Positions 33,301-45,319 of a stretch of DNA of 64,000 nt are shown in pieces. The number at the start of each line of letters is the position of its first letter. Position 1 is the first letter of the stretch. The notes beneath the pieces are model-generated. The model was not told the origin of the DNA. It searched no databases and saw only the letters and a list, made by a program, of their open reading frames with translations. Source of the DNA: Isoetes taiwanensis (lineage: Eukaryota > Streptophyta > Lycopodiopsida > Isoetales > Isoetaceae); contig JAJEKV010000301.1 of the NCBI GenBank assembly GCA_021234155.1, forward strand, positions 252,001 to 316,000. The letters run 5' to 3'. The translations under genes and the position numbers were made by a program.

Positions 33301-33950
33301 AAGAAGTGTCAATGCCACCACCACTCTCCGTTGAGGAGCCACCTTTGCAGTCTGCAGACAACATTAACACAGGTCTTAAAATTTCTCCTTCACATTCTCC
33401 TGAACTCATCTCTATGTTTGAAGATAGATGGTCATTGCTGCCACAAGATTGGATGGAGAAAATTCATACCTTCAAGTAGTATTTATAGCTCTCCATGGGA
33501 GAGTCATGTGGTTTTTTCTTTCCTAATTTTCATTTGTCAAGTCCACATATATTTTTAGCCCCATGAATGGAAGGTTCATTTCTACAATCGTATTCTTTCC
33601 TCAAAGATTTTTTGAAACATCCGTCACTTTCGAACCAGGACCCTGTAAGACCCAAAGCTTTTGATATTATTCTCAGTTTGAGACGAGGAAGACCAATCTG
33701 CGGCCAATATCATTAGTAAAATGATATTGTTGAAGACTCCTCATTCGAAGTCTAACATTTCTACCATATGATTGACCGGAGACGCTTAACACCCAGGCTT
33801 TTGTCAAAGCTTTTGTACATTTGCCACATGATATTATTGCAAAAACAACTTATCGCGCTCTCAAACACCGATAACAAACAACCGCGATAGTGTCTTTTAT
33901 TTGGTTACCTTAGTGCCAAACTAAAGTCCCGCAAAGATCATGTGAAGAAG

Positions 33951-35865
33951 AATAGAATAGAATAGAATAGAATAGAATTGTTTTTATCGTCCCACGGAGA
34001 CCAATCGGTCTATGGGACCCAATACAAAAAAGCAGCCAGATCATATACTTCGCCGGATTAAAAACCCCGCCCCAAAGGGTTTTCGAGGGAAAACCGCGGG
34101 CGGCAATAAAACCGGCCGACATCAATTAAATGGTTGATGGGGGGCATATCGAGCCCTCAAGTCCGGTACTTCTGAATGTATGATCCGAAAGTGAGCTTAC
34201 CGAAGTCGTGCCCGGTATCATGTGTAGCGGCTCATCAGGTCTAATCAAATCGAGCATAAGCGTGTCCGAACCGATCATATGGCCGGGCAGCTCACGGAAA
34301 GTGTGACACTCATCCTCAACAGCCCCCGCCCTGGCAAAGAGCGATAAACCCTATCCCGGCGTGGCTCCCCAATCCATCGACTGTCTCAATCCAGGAGATG
34401 GTGGGCACTGCGGCGAATGGAGGCGATATGCTGCGCTTTTCATGGGCGATGTGAACGTAGGTAGCGTGGGCCTCGCTTTCTAATGTGGGATTCATGTGCC
34501 GCTTGTAATGTGTTGTTTTGACTTGCTCGAGCCACGGAATCCCAAAGCTTCTTTGGAGAAACAAGCATCAAGGTAACATCTCGGCCGCCACGATCGCCCT
34601 GTTTCTACCCGGATGCACATGTGCTCTGGACATTCCATCTAGTTAGCCATCGCACTCTTTTATCCTTCCAACAATTCTTGAGTCGTTGTGGTCCCATTGC
34701 CCCGCATAAGCCAAGTCGCGGTAGACGATCATCATCCATATTCACCACCTTCCGGAAATAGGCGATGTGTCTATCAAGGGCCGCATTTGAAGTGGCGGGA
34801 AACCATCTCCTGCAACAAAATTTGATATGGGACCGTGGATTTCACTCCAGAAAAGTGCCGGCGTGCTAAGAAGGCCTTTCGCTTTTGTTCTAAGTCGCTC
34901 CAAGTAGCAAGGGACACCACTTTGGGCCCCGGACTTCAACTCCGTACAAAAAGAGCGGGCTCTACCAATACCACGAGCAGATGTGTGCCCGATGCCCCCA
35001 ATCATATAGTTACGCTTTCTGTGGTTATTGTTCTCGCATTGCATAGAGTGCTTTCCGACCGGCCGCTACACGCAATCTTATGGAAGTGTCCCAAAGATAG
35101 TGTAGAAGGAAACTCCACTCCCGGATACTTGTAGGTGGGTGTCACCTCCACTTGTTGCCCTCGATAAGTGAATGAAGGGGGCCTTGGATGGCGCGGGGAT
35201 GAGATTAGGACCACCTTGGTCTTGGCCAGATTGACGTTCATGTCCGTGGGCTGGCGAGAATGTATCCGAGCATCTAAGTGAGGCCGCATATCCTCCGGAG
35301 TGTGAGCTAAGAGGTCAACATTATCCGCATAGATGAGTTGTCTGATGACCTGATGCAAAAGTTGGGTCCCGCCACCCCCATTGTCCATGAGCAAGTGTTC
35401 CAACTGGTCAATGTACAGACCAAACAATGTTGGGGATAGAGGACATCCCTGGCGGACCCCAATACTGCTAGTGAATGGTTGTCCCGTCATCCCAGATCGC
35501 GCCTGCATACAACTCTCGCACAACCTCAGATAATCGTGCATTTTGCATATCCACGGGGAACCTCTAGTTGCCGCAATCTTTCCCATAACTTTTCCCGAGG
35601 CACGGTGTCAAAAGCCTTCGCAAAGTCAACAAAGCAACAATACAGGTCCCGCCGATGGTTTCTGCTATCCTCAACCAAAGTCCTCAATGTGAAGATATGA
35701 TCAATGGTTGAATGCCGGGGTCTGAACCCTGCTTGTGTGAGAGCTCGCACACCTGTTGCTTCTGCCCATCTGGTCAACTGTTGCTCAATAATGCCAGCTA
35801 GCAGTTTGGCAAACACCGAACTGACCATGATTGTTCGGTAATTGGTTGGACTATGTGGATCTCCT
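33951..35865 (-). mobile_element. LINE (non-LTR retrotransposon), 5'-truncated, with pentanucleotide tail
   Basis: It is inserted in copy B. The minus-strand 3' end carries a tail of about five ATTCT repeats (33951-33976), preceded by a segment shared with another LINE end at 45320-46110. The 5' end at 35865 begins inside the reverse transcriptase coding region, as expected for target-primed reverse transcription with truncation. No clear target-site duplication is seen; four A bases of the target appear lost. Confidence 0.8.
35002..35855 (-). pseudogene. LINE reverse transcriptase, frameshifted
   Basis: Minus-strand frames give SPTNYRTIMVSSVFAKLLAG, ALTQAGFRPRHSTIDHIFTL and FVDFAKAFDTVPREKLWERL. 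After a frameshift near 35550 come SIGVRQGCPLSPTLFGLYID and LIYADNVDLLAHTPEDMRPH. These are successive motifs of non-LTR reverse transcriptases. The catalytic Y-x-DD box reads YADN, so one metal-binding Asp is lost, and the frame is broken. Downstream of the polymerase the frame continues with QQVEVTPTYKYPGVEFPSTL, also typical of LINE ORF2. Confidence 0.85.
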
Positions 35866-36115
35866 GCCTATAGTATAGATTGGCACATTGGATGCCACTA
35901 CGTGGCAAAAAAACATGGGTCGATTTAAAGGATTGATAATAACTGTCAAGGATCTACCAAAAATTGATAGGATGCGTGGAGAGAAATAATCTGTCTAAAC
36001 CAATGTAATGATTATTATAATCCATCCATGGCATCTCCTCAAAGAAAGGATATTGTCTATATAAGTTCAAGCTACACGTGTATTTGAAATGACCACTTTC
36101 GATATAAATGATCCA

Positions 36116-38060
36116 TATAGAAAAGGATCATTAGGGGTGCACCATGTTTCGGTGTAGATAAGGTTAGATTGTAAAAGCGTCCCTAAATTCCATGCTACAC
36201 ACTCATTCAATCAAGAAGCATATAAACATTCCATATTTTAACAACAAATACACAAAAGTTAGAGCCCATAAACCATACCAGACCCAAAACAAAACATAAG
36301 ATTATTTTCCATCCATCTAGGACATTTACGAAAACAAAACAAAAAATAAGATTAACATCAAACATTGTACTTCTTCTATATAATATTTAAAAAAAAAAAA
36401 AATCGCACATTAAAAAAAAAACTAGCAAGAAACACACCAGAAGGCTTTAGCAAGGTAAGGCTTGTTAGATATGTAGGTTTGGGGTCATTGAACTGTGGTT
36501 GTTGGCTAATCTTTCCCTTTATATTTTATCTAAAGAGATATTATTCCTTGGTTTTGTTCGACGTGCCTTTTTTTCATTTTGCATTCATATTTCATTGGAA
36601 AAGACATTAATTTTTAGTTTTGTTCGGCGTGCCTTATTTCAATTTGCATATAGGACAAGGTGGTGGCCTTGTTTTCATTATGTTAAATTTTTGCGGTGGC
36701 AACCGAAATCGTTGTACTTAAAAATTAGTCATTATTGGTCCACTAAAATTAGAGTTAAGCATTATTAGAAATTAGAAATTCTCTAAATTTTCTCTAGAAT
36801 AGACTTTGCAAAAATAGGTGTGAGAATAGCTTTTGATCCTATATGCCTACTTTATACATCATTTATATTTTATCTAGGGTGGATATTTAAAATTAAGTGC
36901 ATCATTTCGAGAAAGAAAAAGTTCAATTGTATCTCTTATCCAACAAGTGCTTAGTCTTGCAAATATCGAAGGATGGCATAGAAAAACCCTTTCGTTACTA
37001 TTGTGTTATTATTGTGTTTACTTGCTTCTTAAGCCAAACTGACTATCAACAATACGCTTCGATCAATAAAACAATCAAGCTAAACATCCAGTGAACCACA
37101 CTAAAAGTGGTGGCTGGGAAAGAACGGTGCAAGGAACATTTTCATAATTTGGCCGGGATGGCTTGTTATTAAAAACCGTTCAAGCAATTGACTTCCATGA
37201 GGGCCACAACTGTCAAATTTATTCTGTTTGTAACATCTCCACAGCTCAGATGCTGGGGACAAATGTCTGAGAATACTCATTGACCTTGATGGCAAGTAAC
37301 AAATGCACTCTTTTTAATGAATCTAATTCATGATTAAAATATTCAAATCCAGCCTCATCCAAATCATTCCAAATCTATATTGCTACATGCATATGAATGG
37401 AGCCTTTCATTTAGCATGTCGGAATCAACTTAGAAACTTCAAATCAGAACTTCAAATAAAAGGTGGCAACAGACATGTACTCACAAGAGAACGTGGCATG
37501 GTATGCCCCGGATTTGATTCCAAGTCGAAGCCATAGTAACGGTGCAGGATCCAATATATGGAGGGCACGACAAAACCATTTGCAAACTGAACTGATGGCT
37601 TTTGCATGAATTGAGGAGTCATTCTCCATACTAATATTTAAAGAAACAATTTAAACCACAAATATTTTTGGTTTGACTAAATCCAAACAATTTCGCTACC
37701 AATGGACAATTGTTGCTCAGATGTGGCAAAAAAACTGAGATAATGCCACAATACAATAATATTTGCTGAGCTTGCATTTACCTAACTGTCTCGAAATTAT
37801 CTGGTATTCATTATTTGATTTGACTACTCATCATGGAAAGTACTCCTCTTGCTGCCTTGTCATAAACTCTGGTCCAGAATACATAAGAGTACATGGCTTG
37901 CAGATGCAACTTTTCCATGAACTCACAAATTCGATACCTCTTGGTTTCCTTATCTCTTCAACTTCATTATTTAGAAAAAATACTAAAACTTACTAAGCAT
38001 TCCAAGCTATAATCTGATCCTTTATGGCCATGTCTCTTTTGGCAACTTAGCAGCCTATTC
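36116..38060. other. Noncoding AT-rich stretch
   Basis: This is the right-hand flank of the duplication. Small direct repeats are present, such as GTTTTGTTCG(A/G)CGTGCC at 36551 and 36619. No gene is recognised. Confidence 0.5.
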
Positions 38061-38066
38061 AAAGGT

Positions 38067-38598
38067 GTGGTCATTACAGTCTTGACAGTTCAAACAGAAT
38101 GCCTAGTAGCCTTTGGGTTCATGTTCATGATAGGACCTATTGAGCATGTGAAAAACAGAAAAGATATGGAGGATAAAAGATTTAAATTTTTAGATGACGT
38201 TTTAATGGTTTTGGCTGGATACATGATGACAGCATTCTGCAAGACTTTGTTACTATGAACAAAGCCATAAGCATTATCTTGGATTGGTCTTTCTTGTGTT
38301 TGAGCTGGTCCATTTGCTAATTCCTATGAAGCTAGTACTGGCCAAAGAAGACGAAATAGCTATCAAAAAGGTGAACTCCATTCAAGAGGACCTCAAAACT
38401 CCACTACTTAATCCGGGAAAAGAATCAGCTATGTCAATAGGTCCTAGTGATGGCAAAATAAGCCGGACTCTGTCCCTTTCTAGACCTTCAAGCCTGCTTC
38501 CTGATACAGCCTATGAGTCCTCCTATTCTACAGGGAGTATGTCTGCAAGGAATATGCCTTTTCAAGAGGAATCATGGTGGCAGCATCTTGCCTCATAA
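38067..38598 (+). CDS. Unrecognised membrane-protein-like fragment
   Basis: Two plus-strand frames adjoin. The first (38067-38258) has hydrophobic CLVAFGFMFMIGPIEHVKN and FLDDVLMVLAGYMMTAFC. The second (38284-38598) has MVFLVFELVHLLIPMKLVLA, then a polar, Ser-rich tail (KTPLLNPGKES, TLSLSRPSSLLPDTAYESSY). The composition suggests the end of a multi-spanning membrane protein with a cytosolic tail, broken by stops near 38258. I cannot name the family. It lies among other gene fragments and is probably also a fragment. Confidence 0.3.
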
Positions 38599-38885
38599 TT
38601 GCAATTGGCCATGTAATGTTTGCCATAGCTTTTCCTGCACACAGAGCTGACACAGTTTTTATGTAAAAAAATTTGCATTGAAGATAAGATGAATTGCGGC
38701 AGTACTTTTGCATTACCAAGGATGGTACATTAAGCAACTGGAATTTAGCTTTATCAAGGGTAGTAATCCATGGTAATTTTTCCACAAGCATTTTAACCAC
38801 AAAGCAATGATCTTGGAAACCCAAAGTCACACTAGCTTAAGATGACAAAGAATGAATACTGGTACTTTCAAACAAAGTGCTTTAC

Positions 38886-39480
38886 CTTTATTCCACCAAG
38901 GTTCATAGTGTCATCAAACTAACCATGAGCTTTGTTATATCCTACCATCATATGTTCAAACTCATCTCCATGTCTCCTAAGTAGCTGCATTGATGTACAA
39001 ATGAGAATAATTTCAGAGGACCATGTGAGACAATCACAGCACGGACACTTAATATGCATCACCTTGGTGTTATACAGAGGCATGCCTTTATAATAAATGT
39101 TGAAATGGCTACCATTCAAGAGATCTGTTGAAGACCCTAAAATAGATGAGTCAAGGGCACATTCACCAATCCATAATTTGTCTAATCCCTGCAAAGAGAG
39201 GCAATGAAAGAAATAGGAATTTGAAACTCCACATAGGTACAACTGGCTCATGGAACTTACAACTGGATGACCAGTCTCGTCTAGGATGAAAATCTGGCAA
39301 CCCATGGCTGGTGTGCGGAATGTTGCCAAAGCCTGGGGCTATAGCATAGAACCTGTAGCGAAAGCTCCACCTATTTCAGAGCCCCTGCAACATTCTATTA
39401 CTGGTTTGTAAGCTGCTTTAGACATAAGCCACAAATAATTGTCCAGGGTTGACACCTCCCCTGTCGAACTGAAACATCTG
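38886..39480 (-). pseudogene. Acyl-activating enzyme 17/18-like gene fragment (three exons)
   Basis: Exons at 39480-39261, 39188-39063 and 38984-38886 have intact GT/AG borders. They read TGEVSTLDNYLWLMSKAAYK, PVIECCRGSEIGGAFATGSM, TPAMGCQIFILDETGHPV, then GSSTDLLNGSHFNIYYKGMP, then LLRRHGDEFEHMMVGYNKAH and DDTMNLGGIK. This matches, motif by motif, the adenylation domain of peroxisomal AAE17/AAE18-type acyl-CoA synthetase-like enzymes. There is a TAG stop before PQALATF and another TAG after NKAHG, so it is not functional. Exons before and after are missing. Retained introns show capture at the DNA level, not retroposition. Confidence 0.8.
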
Positions 39481-41852
39481 CCAATATGTCAATACTGGCA
39501 TAATGCCAATAGCTACCTCAAAAGATTATGTTTTCTGCAAACATTTATATGCAAGAATACAAGCCACAAAAAACAATATGAAGCTCAATCAGCATTCTTA
39601 TGGACATTCATATATTTCATTAACAGTCCATTTTAGCAAAAGTTTTTGCACCAACTTCTGCATCCATTCTAGGTGTCCCTAGTTCCCCATAAAATGGGCC
39701 AGAAGAAATACAAAGAAAACTAATTTGCGAAACGAGCGATACTTCGATTAAACTTTGTAGCAACAAGTTTATAAAGGAAACTAATATTAAACAGTTGGCT
39801 TTACTAGCCATTATCCATATATAAGCAGTGGCTCCTCTGACCCAGTATGGCACTAGTTACACTCTGTCAAAATGCATAAATGACAACAAAAAGTTACACA
39901 CGATTTAATTCTTTTCCTAGATTCCAACCAAGAAAATCTTTAAGAACAAAAAACACATTCCATTGTATTTAAAGAAGAATTATTATCGAATTAAAGCTAA
40001 ATTTGTGATAACAACTTAAACAACAATAATAATTGATAAAAAAATTCTAATCCAGACTTACCGGTTTCCTTCATGGACCAGACGCCAAAGTTTAGAATAT
40101 GTGTTTTGCAAAATCAGTTTCTGCTACTGAGATGGTGCCATGACCATAGAATGTGTTTTGCGAGATTAGTTTCTGCTACTGAAATGGTGACATGACCACA
40201 GGATTTGCGATGATAAAGAAAAAAAATTACCGGTTAAAGATACATAGGCTAGACCAAGAACTGCAAGACAAGCATCCGACGTCTAGATCATATCTCTAGT
40301 TGCATATCTAGGTTCTCGCGCAAACCTAATGATTTCCATAAGTTTGCTGAGTATGTCAGTATTCTAGTATGCCTATCAATTCATTTGCATGTAATCACAA
40401 TCAAAATCATCTTGCATTTGACCAATGCGAAAACTTTACCTCTTCCTATTATCTGTAGAGATGAAAGAGAGGAATACTAAGAGGAAAACTAGAATCTAGA
40501 AGCTAAAATCACAAACTAGCCTGTAGCCACTACCCAGAACCAAATCGATTCATGCAAAGCTGAGACAACGACCAAGTTCTGGCATGTTTTTCTGCCAGAG
40601 ATCTGCCATTTTAAACGCCATAGCAGTGATCGGAAGGGGATTTGATGCTTTGAGAAGCCATGCCTTGATGAGGAAGATGCCACTGCCCTAAATCAAAATA
40701 GGTCATTGCCCTAACTCGATCCCACAGTTCAAAACCTCTAAACAAAAACAAGACAAAACTAATAAGACTTATGCTTGCAAGCATCGATTCCATTAGAAGA
40801 AGACCCTAGTTTTAGAAGAATGAACTTTAAATTTTGAGAAGACTTACCTTGGATGTGGAGTTCCGTTTGCAAAGCTTCGTGAGCAGGCATTGCTGAGTAT
40901 CACATGCTGCTCAGGGCTTCTAAGAAGATCCAGCTACATTTTGAGAAGTCCCCAAGTGTAATACGTCGATGTCCTTTGCTATCCCATTCTCCAATTTTTA
41001 AGGCTTTTCTAATTTTCGTGACCGTGGATGAGGAAAAGCTTAGATCTAATGGTATATTTGCATGCCATCTCAGATTTGGCTGAGGTGGAAATGACACGTG
41101 GATAGCTTAGAATTTCAGGAAAGGCTGTAGGCCCGGTAGGGCTGGTGTGCTTAAAAAAAAAAAAAAAAGGGAATTTCATCCATCTAGAATGCCCGGGGGT
41201 CTCACCTAGGCATATGGGGATACCACATCTGCGTGCAAGGGGTCCAGAGAAAACCCCTGTATACGACTTTTTGGAGGTGGAAAACCCCTACATACGTAAA
41301 TAGGAAAAGCCAGTTTCCAAGCCCCTTTCCGTAGATGTACTTTCGAACGATCCTAATTTTTACATACCCCTACCCGATCTTGTACTTGAGTTTGTGCTTG
41401 TGCACCCTACCCCTATGTACAGAATAAATAAAATTTCAAAATGTTTTTAATTGACATTTCTCGCATCTCGATCTCGCATTTCCCTGGGGTTCTTACATGC
41501 ATGCGACATTACAAGGGTAATTCTAAGGAGCCTTTGCAAATTATGAACACGTATAATTTAGGAGCCCCTTGCGAAGACAATCTAGGGACAATACATGGAT
41601 AATACATGCTAATGACAATACATGGAATACATCATGGTAAGATCAATACCTCAAATTATACATCTATAATATACTACACCCTAATAGATGATGGTAAGAA
41701 ATGAATGTTAAAAAACTATGGCTTTTGATGAGGTCCCATTTCTCATTCAACTATTTTTTATATTTCAACTATTTTTTATATTTCTGCATGTTGATGCAAT
41801 ACAGTGATAGTAGCTATGCATTTGGGTTATGTGCAAATAGACAAGCTTGTTA
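39481..41852. other. Noncoding stretch with a small tandem duplication
   Basis: No gene is recognised. At about 40098-40205 a roughly 55-bp unit (GTGTTTTGC(A/G)A(A/G)AT(C/T)AGTTTC...TGACCA(T/C)A) is repeated twice. At 41745-41785 a CAACTATTTTTTATATTT unit is repeated. An A-run lies at 41153-41169. Confidence 0.5.
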
Positions 41853-42520
41853 TAACATTATAGTGTACCAGAAGAGCATCATAACAAAGACAGCATTGCG
41901 ATAAAAGTTGTATAGGACCCTGTAGGCTAGCCGCTGATAGTTCCAATGACCATGAACCAAAAGTAATCGCTTGAGAAACCTAAAAGCGTGCAATTCGATA
42001 AGTTCGATGCCATGACCGCTTGGCTGGCCTTCTTTACGACTTATCCCGACACCAACATCTGCCATCTGGATCATTGCAACATCATTTGCACCTGATAAAG
42101 CCAAAATACAAGTGGATAAGAATCCAAAGCAATCATTTTAAGTAGCAAATCTCCATCCATACATACCATCTCCATCCATACATACCAGCTCCTATAAGTG
42201 TCAGGCTATGCTCTACGACATTTGCAGCTTCTTTTAACTTATCCACACGATCAATCAATGAAACGATAGCTTCCTGATACTTGAACTGCCAGTTCTCAAG
42301 TTCTATTTCACCAAGATCTCTTGATGCAATTACAAGAGTTCGCGAACCCCCGCTCTAGCATATACATCTATGTGGTTAATTGTGGAGTCCCAGACTTGTT
42401 CAAGTTTCTCAGTTGAAAGCACATTATCTGGTAAATCAAATGCATCTGGTTGACGGACAATGTCCAAGACAGTTGCATCTGCTCCCTTCAATAAGACTCT
42501 CTTCAGCATAAGCTGCAATC
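41853..42520 (-). pseudogene. P4-type ATPase (ALA1-like phospholipid flippase) fragment
   Basis: The upstream block (42518-42186) reads RVLLKGADATVLDIVRQPDA, then VIASRDLGEIELENWQFKYQ and ANVVEHSLTLIGAG before a GT. The downstream block starts after an AG at 42092 with ANDVAMIQMADVGVGISRKE, then FRFLKRLLLVHGHWNYQRLA and YNFYRNAVFVMMLFWY. These are the nucleotide-binding region and the GDGxNDV hinge to membrane-segment region of P4-ATPases, closest in my memory to Arabidopsis ALA1. The roughly 100 residues between are missing, and a local frame slip (GQPSGHGIELIELHA) replaces the usual hinge residues. P4-ATPases flip phospholipids at the plasma membrane; this fragment cannot. Confidence 0.8.
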
Positions 42521-42610
42521 ATAGAAGTCCACATAATAACATTTGATTCCTTTTTCTTATCAAACAATTCCCTAGCATATTCTTCTGCCCCACGTACTAT
42601 ATATGAGAAC
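42521..42610 (-). pseudogene. PPR motif scrap fused to the flippase fragment
   Basis: The minus strand reads AEEYARELFDKKKESNVIMW and TSMIAAYAEE, a PLS-type PPR motif like that at 16857 (VVAWTSMIAAY). It then runs directly into the P4-ATPase fragment. It is a chimeric junction of two unrelated genes. Confidence 0.55.
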
Positions 42611-42624
42611 CTATAAGATTCCAC

Positions 42625-45319
42625 GGAAATACACTCCTTCTATCAATAATCTCAAAGGCTACCCAAGCACAACATGGTATTCTACACTTATTGACCTCAA
42701 CCCCGATATGGGCAAACATTTTCTTTTCTTTTCTTTGCCTCGTAGTAGGAGCCATGGCTTGTCTGTGAATCAAACTCGCATGAACAACAAAAGCAACATC
42801 TTTACATTATGTTCTATTTCTGCGGTGTCAGTAAAGAGTTATAAGAATAAGTAGCTACAGTAAAATTCCAGCATAAGCCATGCATTCCACCTATAACCAA
42901 TGGTCTGCTTAGTTCCTGGGAATGAGTCATAGAAAATGCATTCCAAACACACGATACTGACACGGAATATGTAGGCTGAGATGTAAAAATTCAGTTGTAT
43001 TAATTGCATATGAAAAATGCAAAACATAAAATTCAATGAATTTCTTTACTGACATAAGTTGGGACTCTATCAGAAACGGAAAACAAATATAACAAGAATC
43101 TACAACCTAAGGGACTATAAAGTGCAGAACTTCAATCAAAGTACCTCTTCCCAAGGTGATAGATTGGTTGGAGCTTCCAAGAGTTTCCTGCATATAGTCA
43201 GCTCAGAGAAGTTTCTTTGAAGAAGGAACAACAAAATATTCTAGAACTAAAACAAGCATAAAAGATGAGATTCAAATACATTTTTACCACGCCACAGCAA
43301 GGAACATGACAGCCTTAGCTCTGGAGTTCAAATGTCTGTCCAAACGTTTCGCAACCAGGGCCTGCATATGGAAAAAGCAATCAATGAGATCGAATGTTGG
43401 AGCTTGCATTTTGCTCTTTAAATATAATACCTGGTAGATTGGGTTCCATGGGCAGTATGCTCACGAACCTGGTAGATTGGGTAGAAACGTCCCCTTTAGG
43501 TCACGACCAAACAACCCGGATAGAATGGTGTTGGAAGATTGATGTGTTTTTAGCAGTGATCTTCATTTGACAACATAACTTACATTTTTTTTAATGTGGT
43601 TGGCATTCAGTCTCACTTTAACGTAAGCCTTACTGTCTCGAAAAAACTACTCACCCTTCCTACAAAAGCTTTATATTCGAACTGCATAAGCGTAATACCC
43701 TCTGCTTCAGCAACATAGTATCATTTCGAATCCAACCTGTGACCTAAATCCAAAAAACTTGCATTTCTTGCATTTCAGAAATCCCTTTGTTTCGGTGTAA
43801 GGGTGTTCTCCTTCACCAACAATTTCTTCCACTTCACGAATCCATGAACATGCACCAAAGTGAAATATGTTCCCATTTAACTGAAATAAGTACAAAGCAT
43901 TGCAATCATTTTACATGTTACCTGTAGAGTTGGAGAGCCACAAAGAAGGTGACTTGCATGATGTTGCCAACTCTCCACCTTACGGATACCAATATCTAGA
44001 ACCCTCTTCGGCTACCATTACAGAAACAATATACCCCGAAATAAACGTAAATGTAGCTCGTGATGGTTAGAAGCCACTCAATAAACTTAGAGATTGTCTA
44101 ATTTCTATGTTTTTTATCCTCAATAGTCATCTTCTGTATCACATTTGGCATAAAATGACCATCAAACAAAAATTACATAAGCTGAATAATAACTGCTTAT
44201 TTCGACTTATGATGCACGCGGAGCAAATGGATATAGCACGGACATTGAAATAAGTCTGCGGGTTCTCGCAAATCCCAATAGCGCAGCATTGTTTTTAGCA
44301 TAAATAACCTAGATAAGCTTATTTATACCTCGGGATCATGTAGATTCCGCGGTGGTGGATATCCTCATCTCCAGCAGATAAAACCTTCTTTATTCGATCG
44401 CCCGGTTACGCAAGAAACAAAATCCAAGACAAGATGATTGTAAGTCTTTGCAAGTCGAACCGCTATATTTGAAAGCCAAGATAGACAATTTGGAGAAAAC
44501 CCGAGTAAAGGGAAAAACGTCCTTCACTTCTGAATTTCGGCAATAGCTTTCGATTAAACCCAAAATGCAAAGAAAGAAGTCCTAGCAAAAATATTTACCT
44601 GTTTGAGGCTTCACCGACTCCTCTGCTTCAGCGACGCTCTTGCAATTTACCGTAAGTTTAAAGCATTCGGTTCTTCAGAGCATTCAGAGTAGGAGTAGGC
44701 CCTAACGTAGCATACGGATCGGACCTTCCCGCCCAACTCCCCCTTCTCGACCACCTACGAGGGAATGGTGGTCGACCGTATGAAGCAGCAGTCCGTATAC
44801 GGACGTCTCAAGTTCAAAAAAACCCCTACCCAGTCACGCTCTTGGGTCATACGGGGTTTCAATGGTGAAACCCCCGGGCTAGAATGCGAACAAAATGGTT
44901 CATACAATCTGAGTTATAAGGGTCATTTTGGACTAAGCCATGTAGGATTTACATACATCAATTTAGATAAATAAATAATAGTTCAAAAAATACAAAAAAA
45001 GGTATTAGAAATCAAACCAAACAACCAATGAAATCAAAACAACTTTTGCTCCACACATAAGAGACGTAGGATATGAATTGAACCCATCCCAAAAGCTATA
45101 AGTTGGCTTGCCCCTTCCTCATCTTCGTACAAGACTTTGGCACAAGGTCAGAGATTGTTGAAGCAATTGGAAGCATCATTTGTAACAAACTGCTAAGCTT
45201 CTGAGGAAGAAGTACAGGGAGTCCCCAAAAATGGGGTAGATAGAAAGAATTAGAGCCCATAGTAGGAATCCCTACGCATCCTAGCTATGTGTACTGTGGG
45301 CAATCTCATTTCCACATCT
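42625..45319. other. Noncoding stretch
   Basis: No supported gene; it may include introns or decayed exons of the fragments to its left. A 14-bp palindrome GTCCGTATACGGAC lies near 44790. Confidence 0.45.

Larger units (their letters stand above)
33300..36115 (+). repeat. Duplicated segment, copy B (interrupted by a LINE)
   Basis: This is the second copy of 28772-29690, split as 33300-33950 and 35866-36115 by a LINE insertion. The reading frame of the gene tail ends MEKIHTFK here. The copy continues past GATATAAATGATCCA into TATAGAAAAGG, the uninterrupted target of the Helitron found in copy A. Confidence 0.88.
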
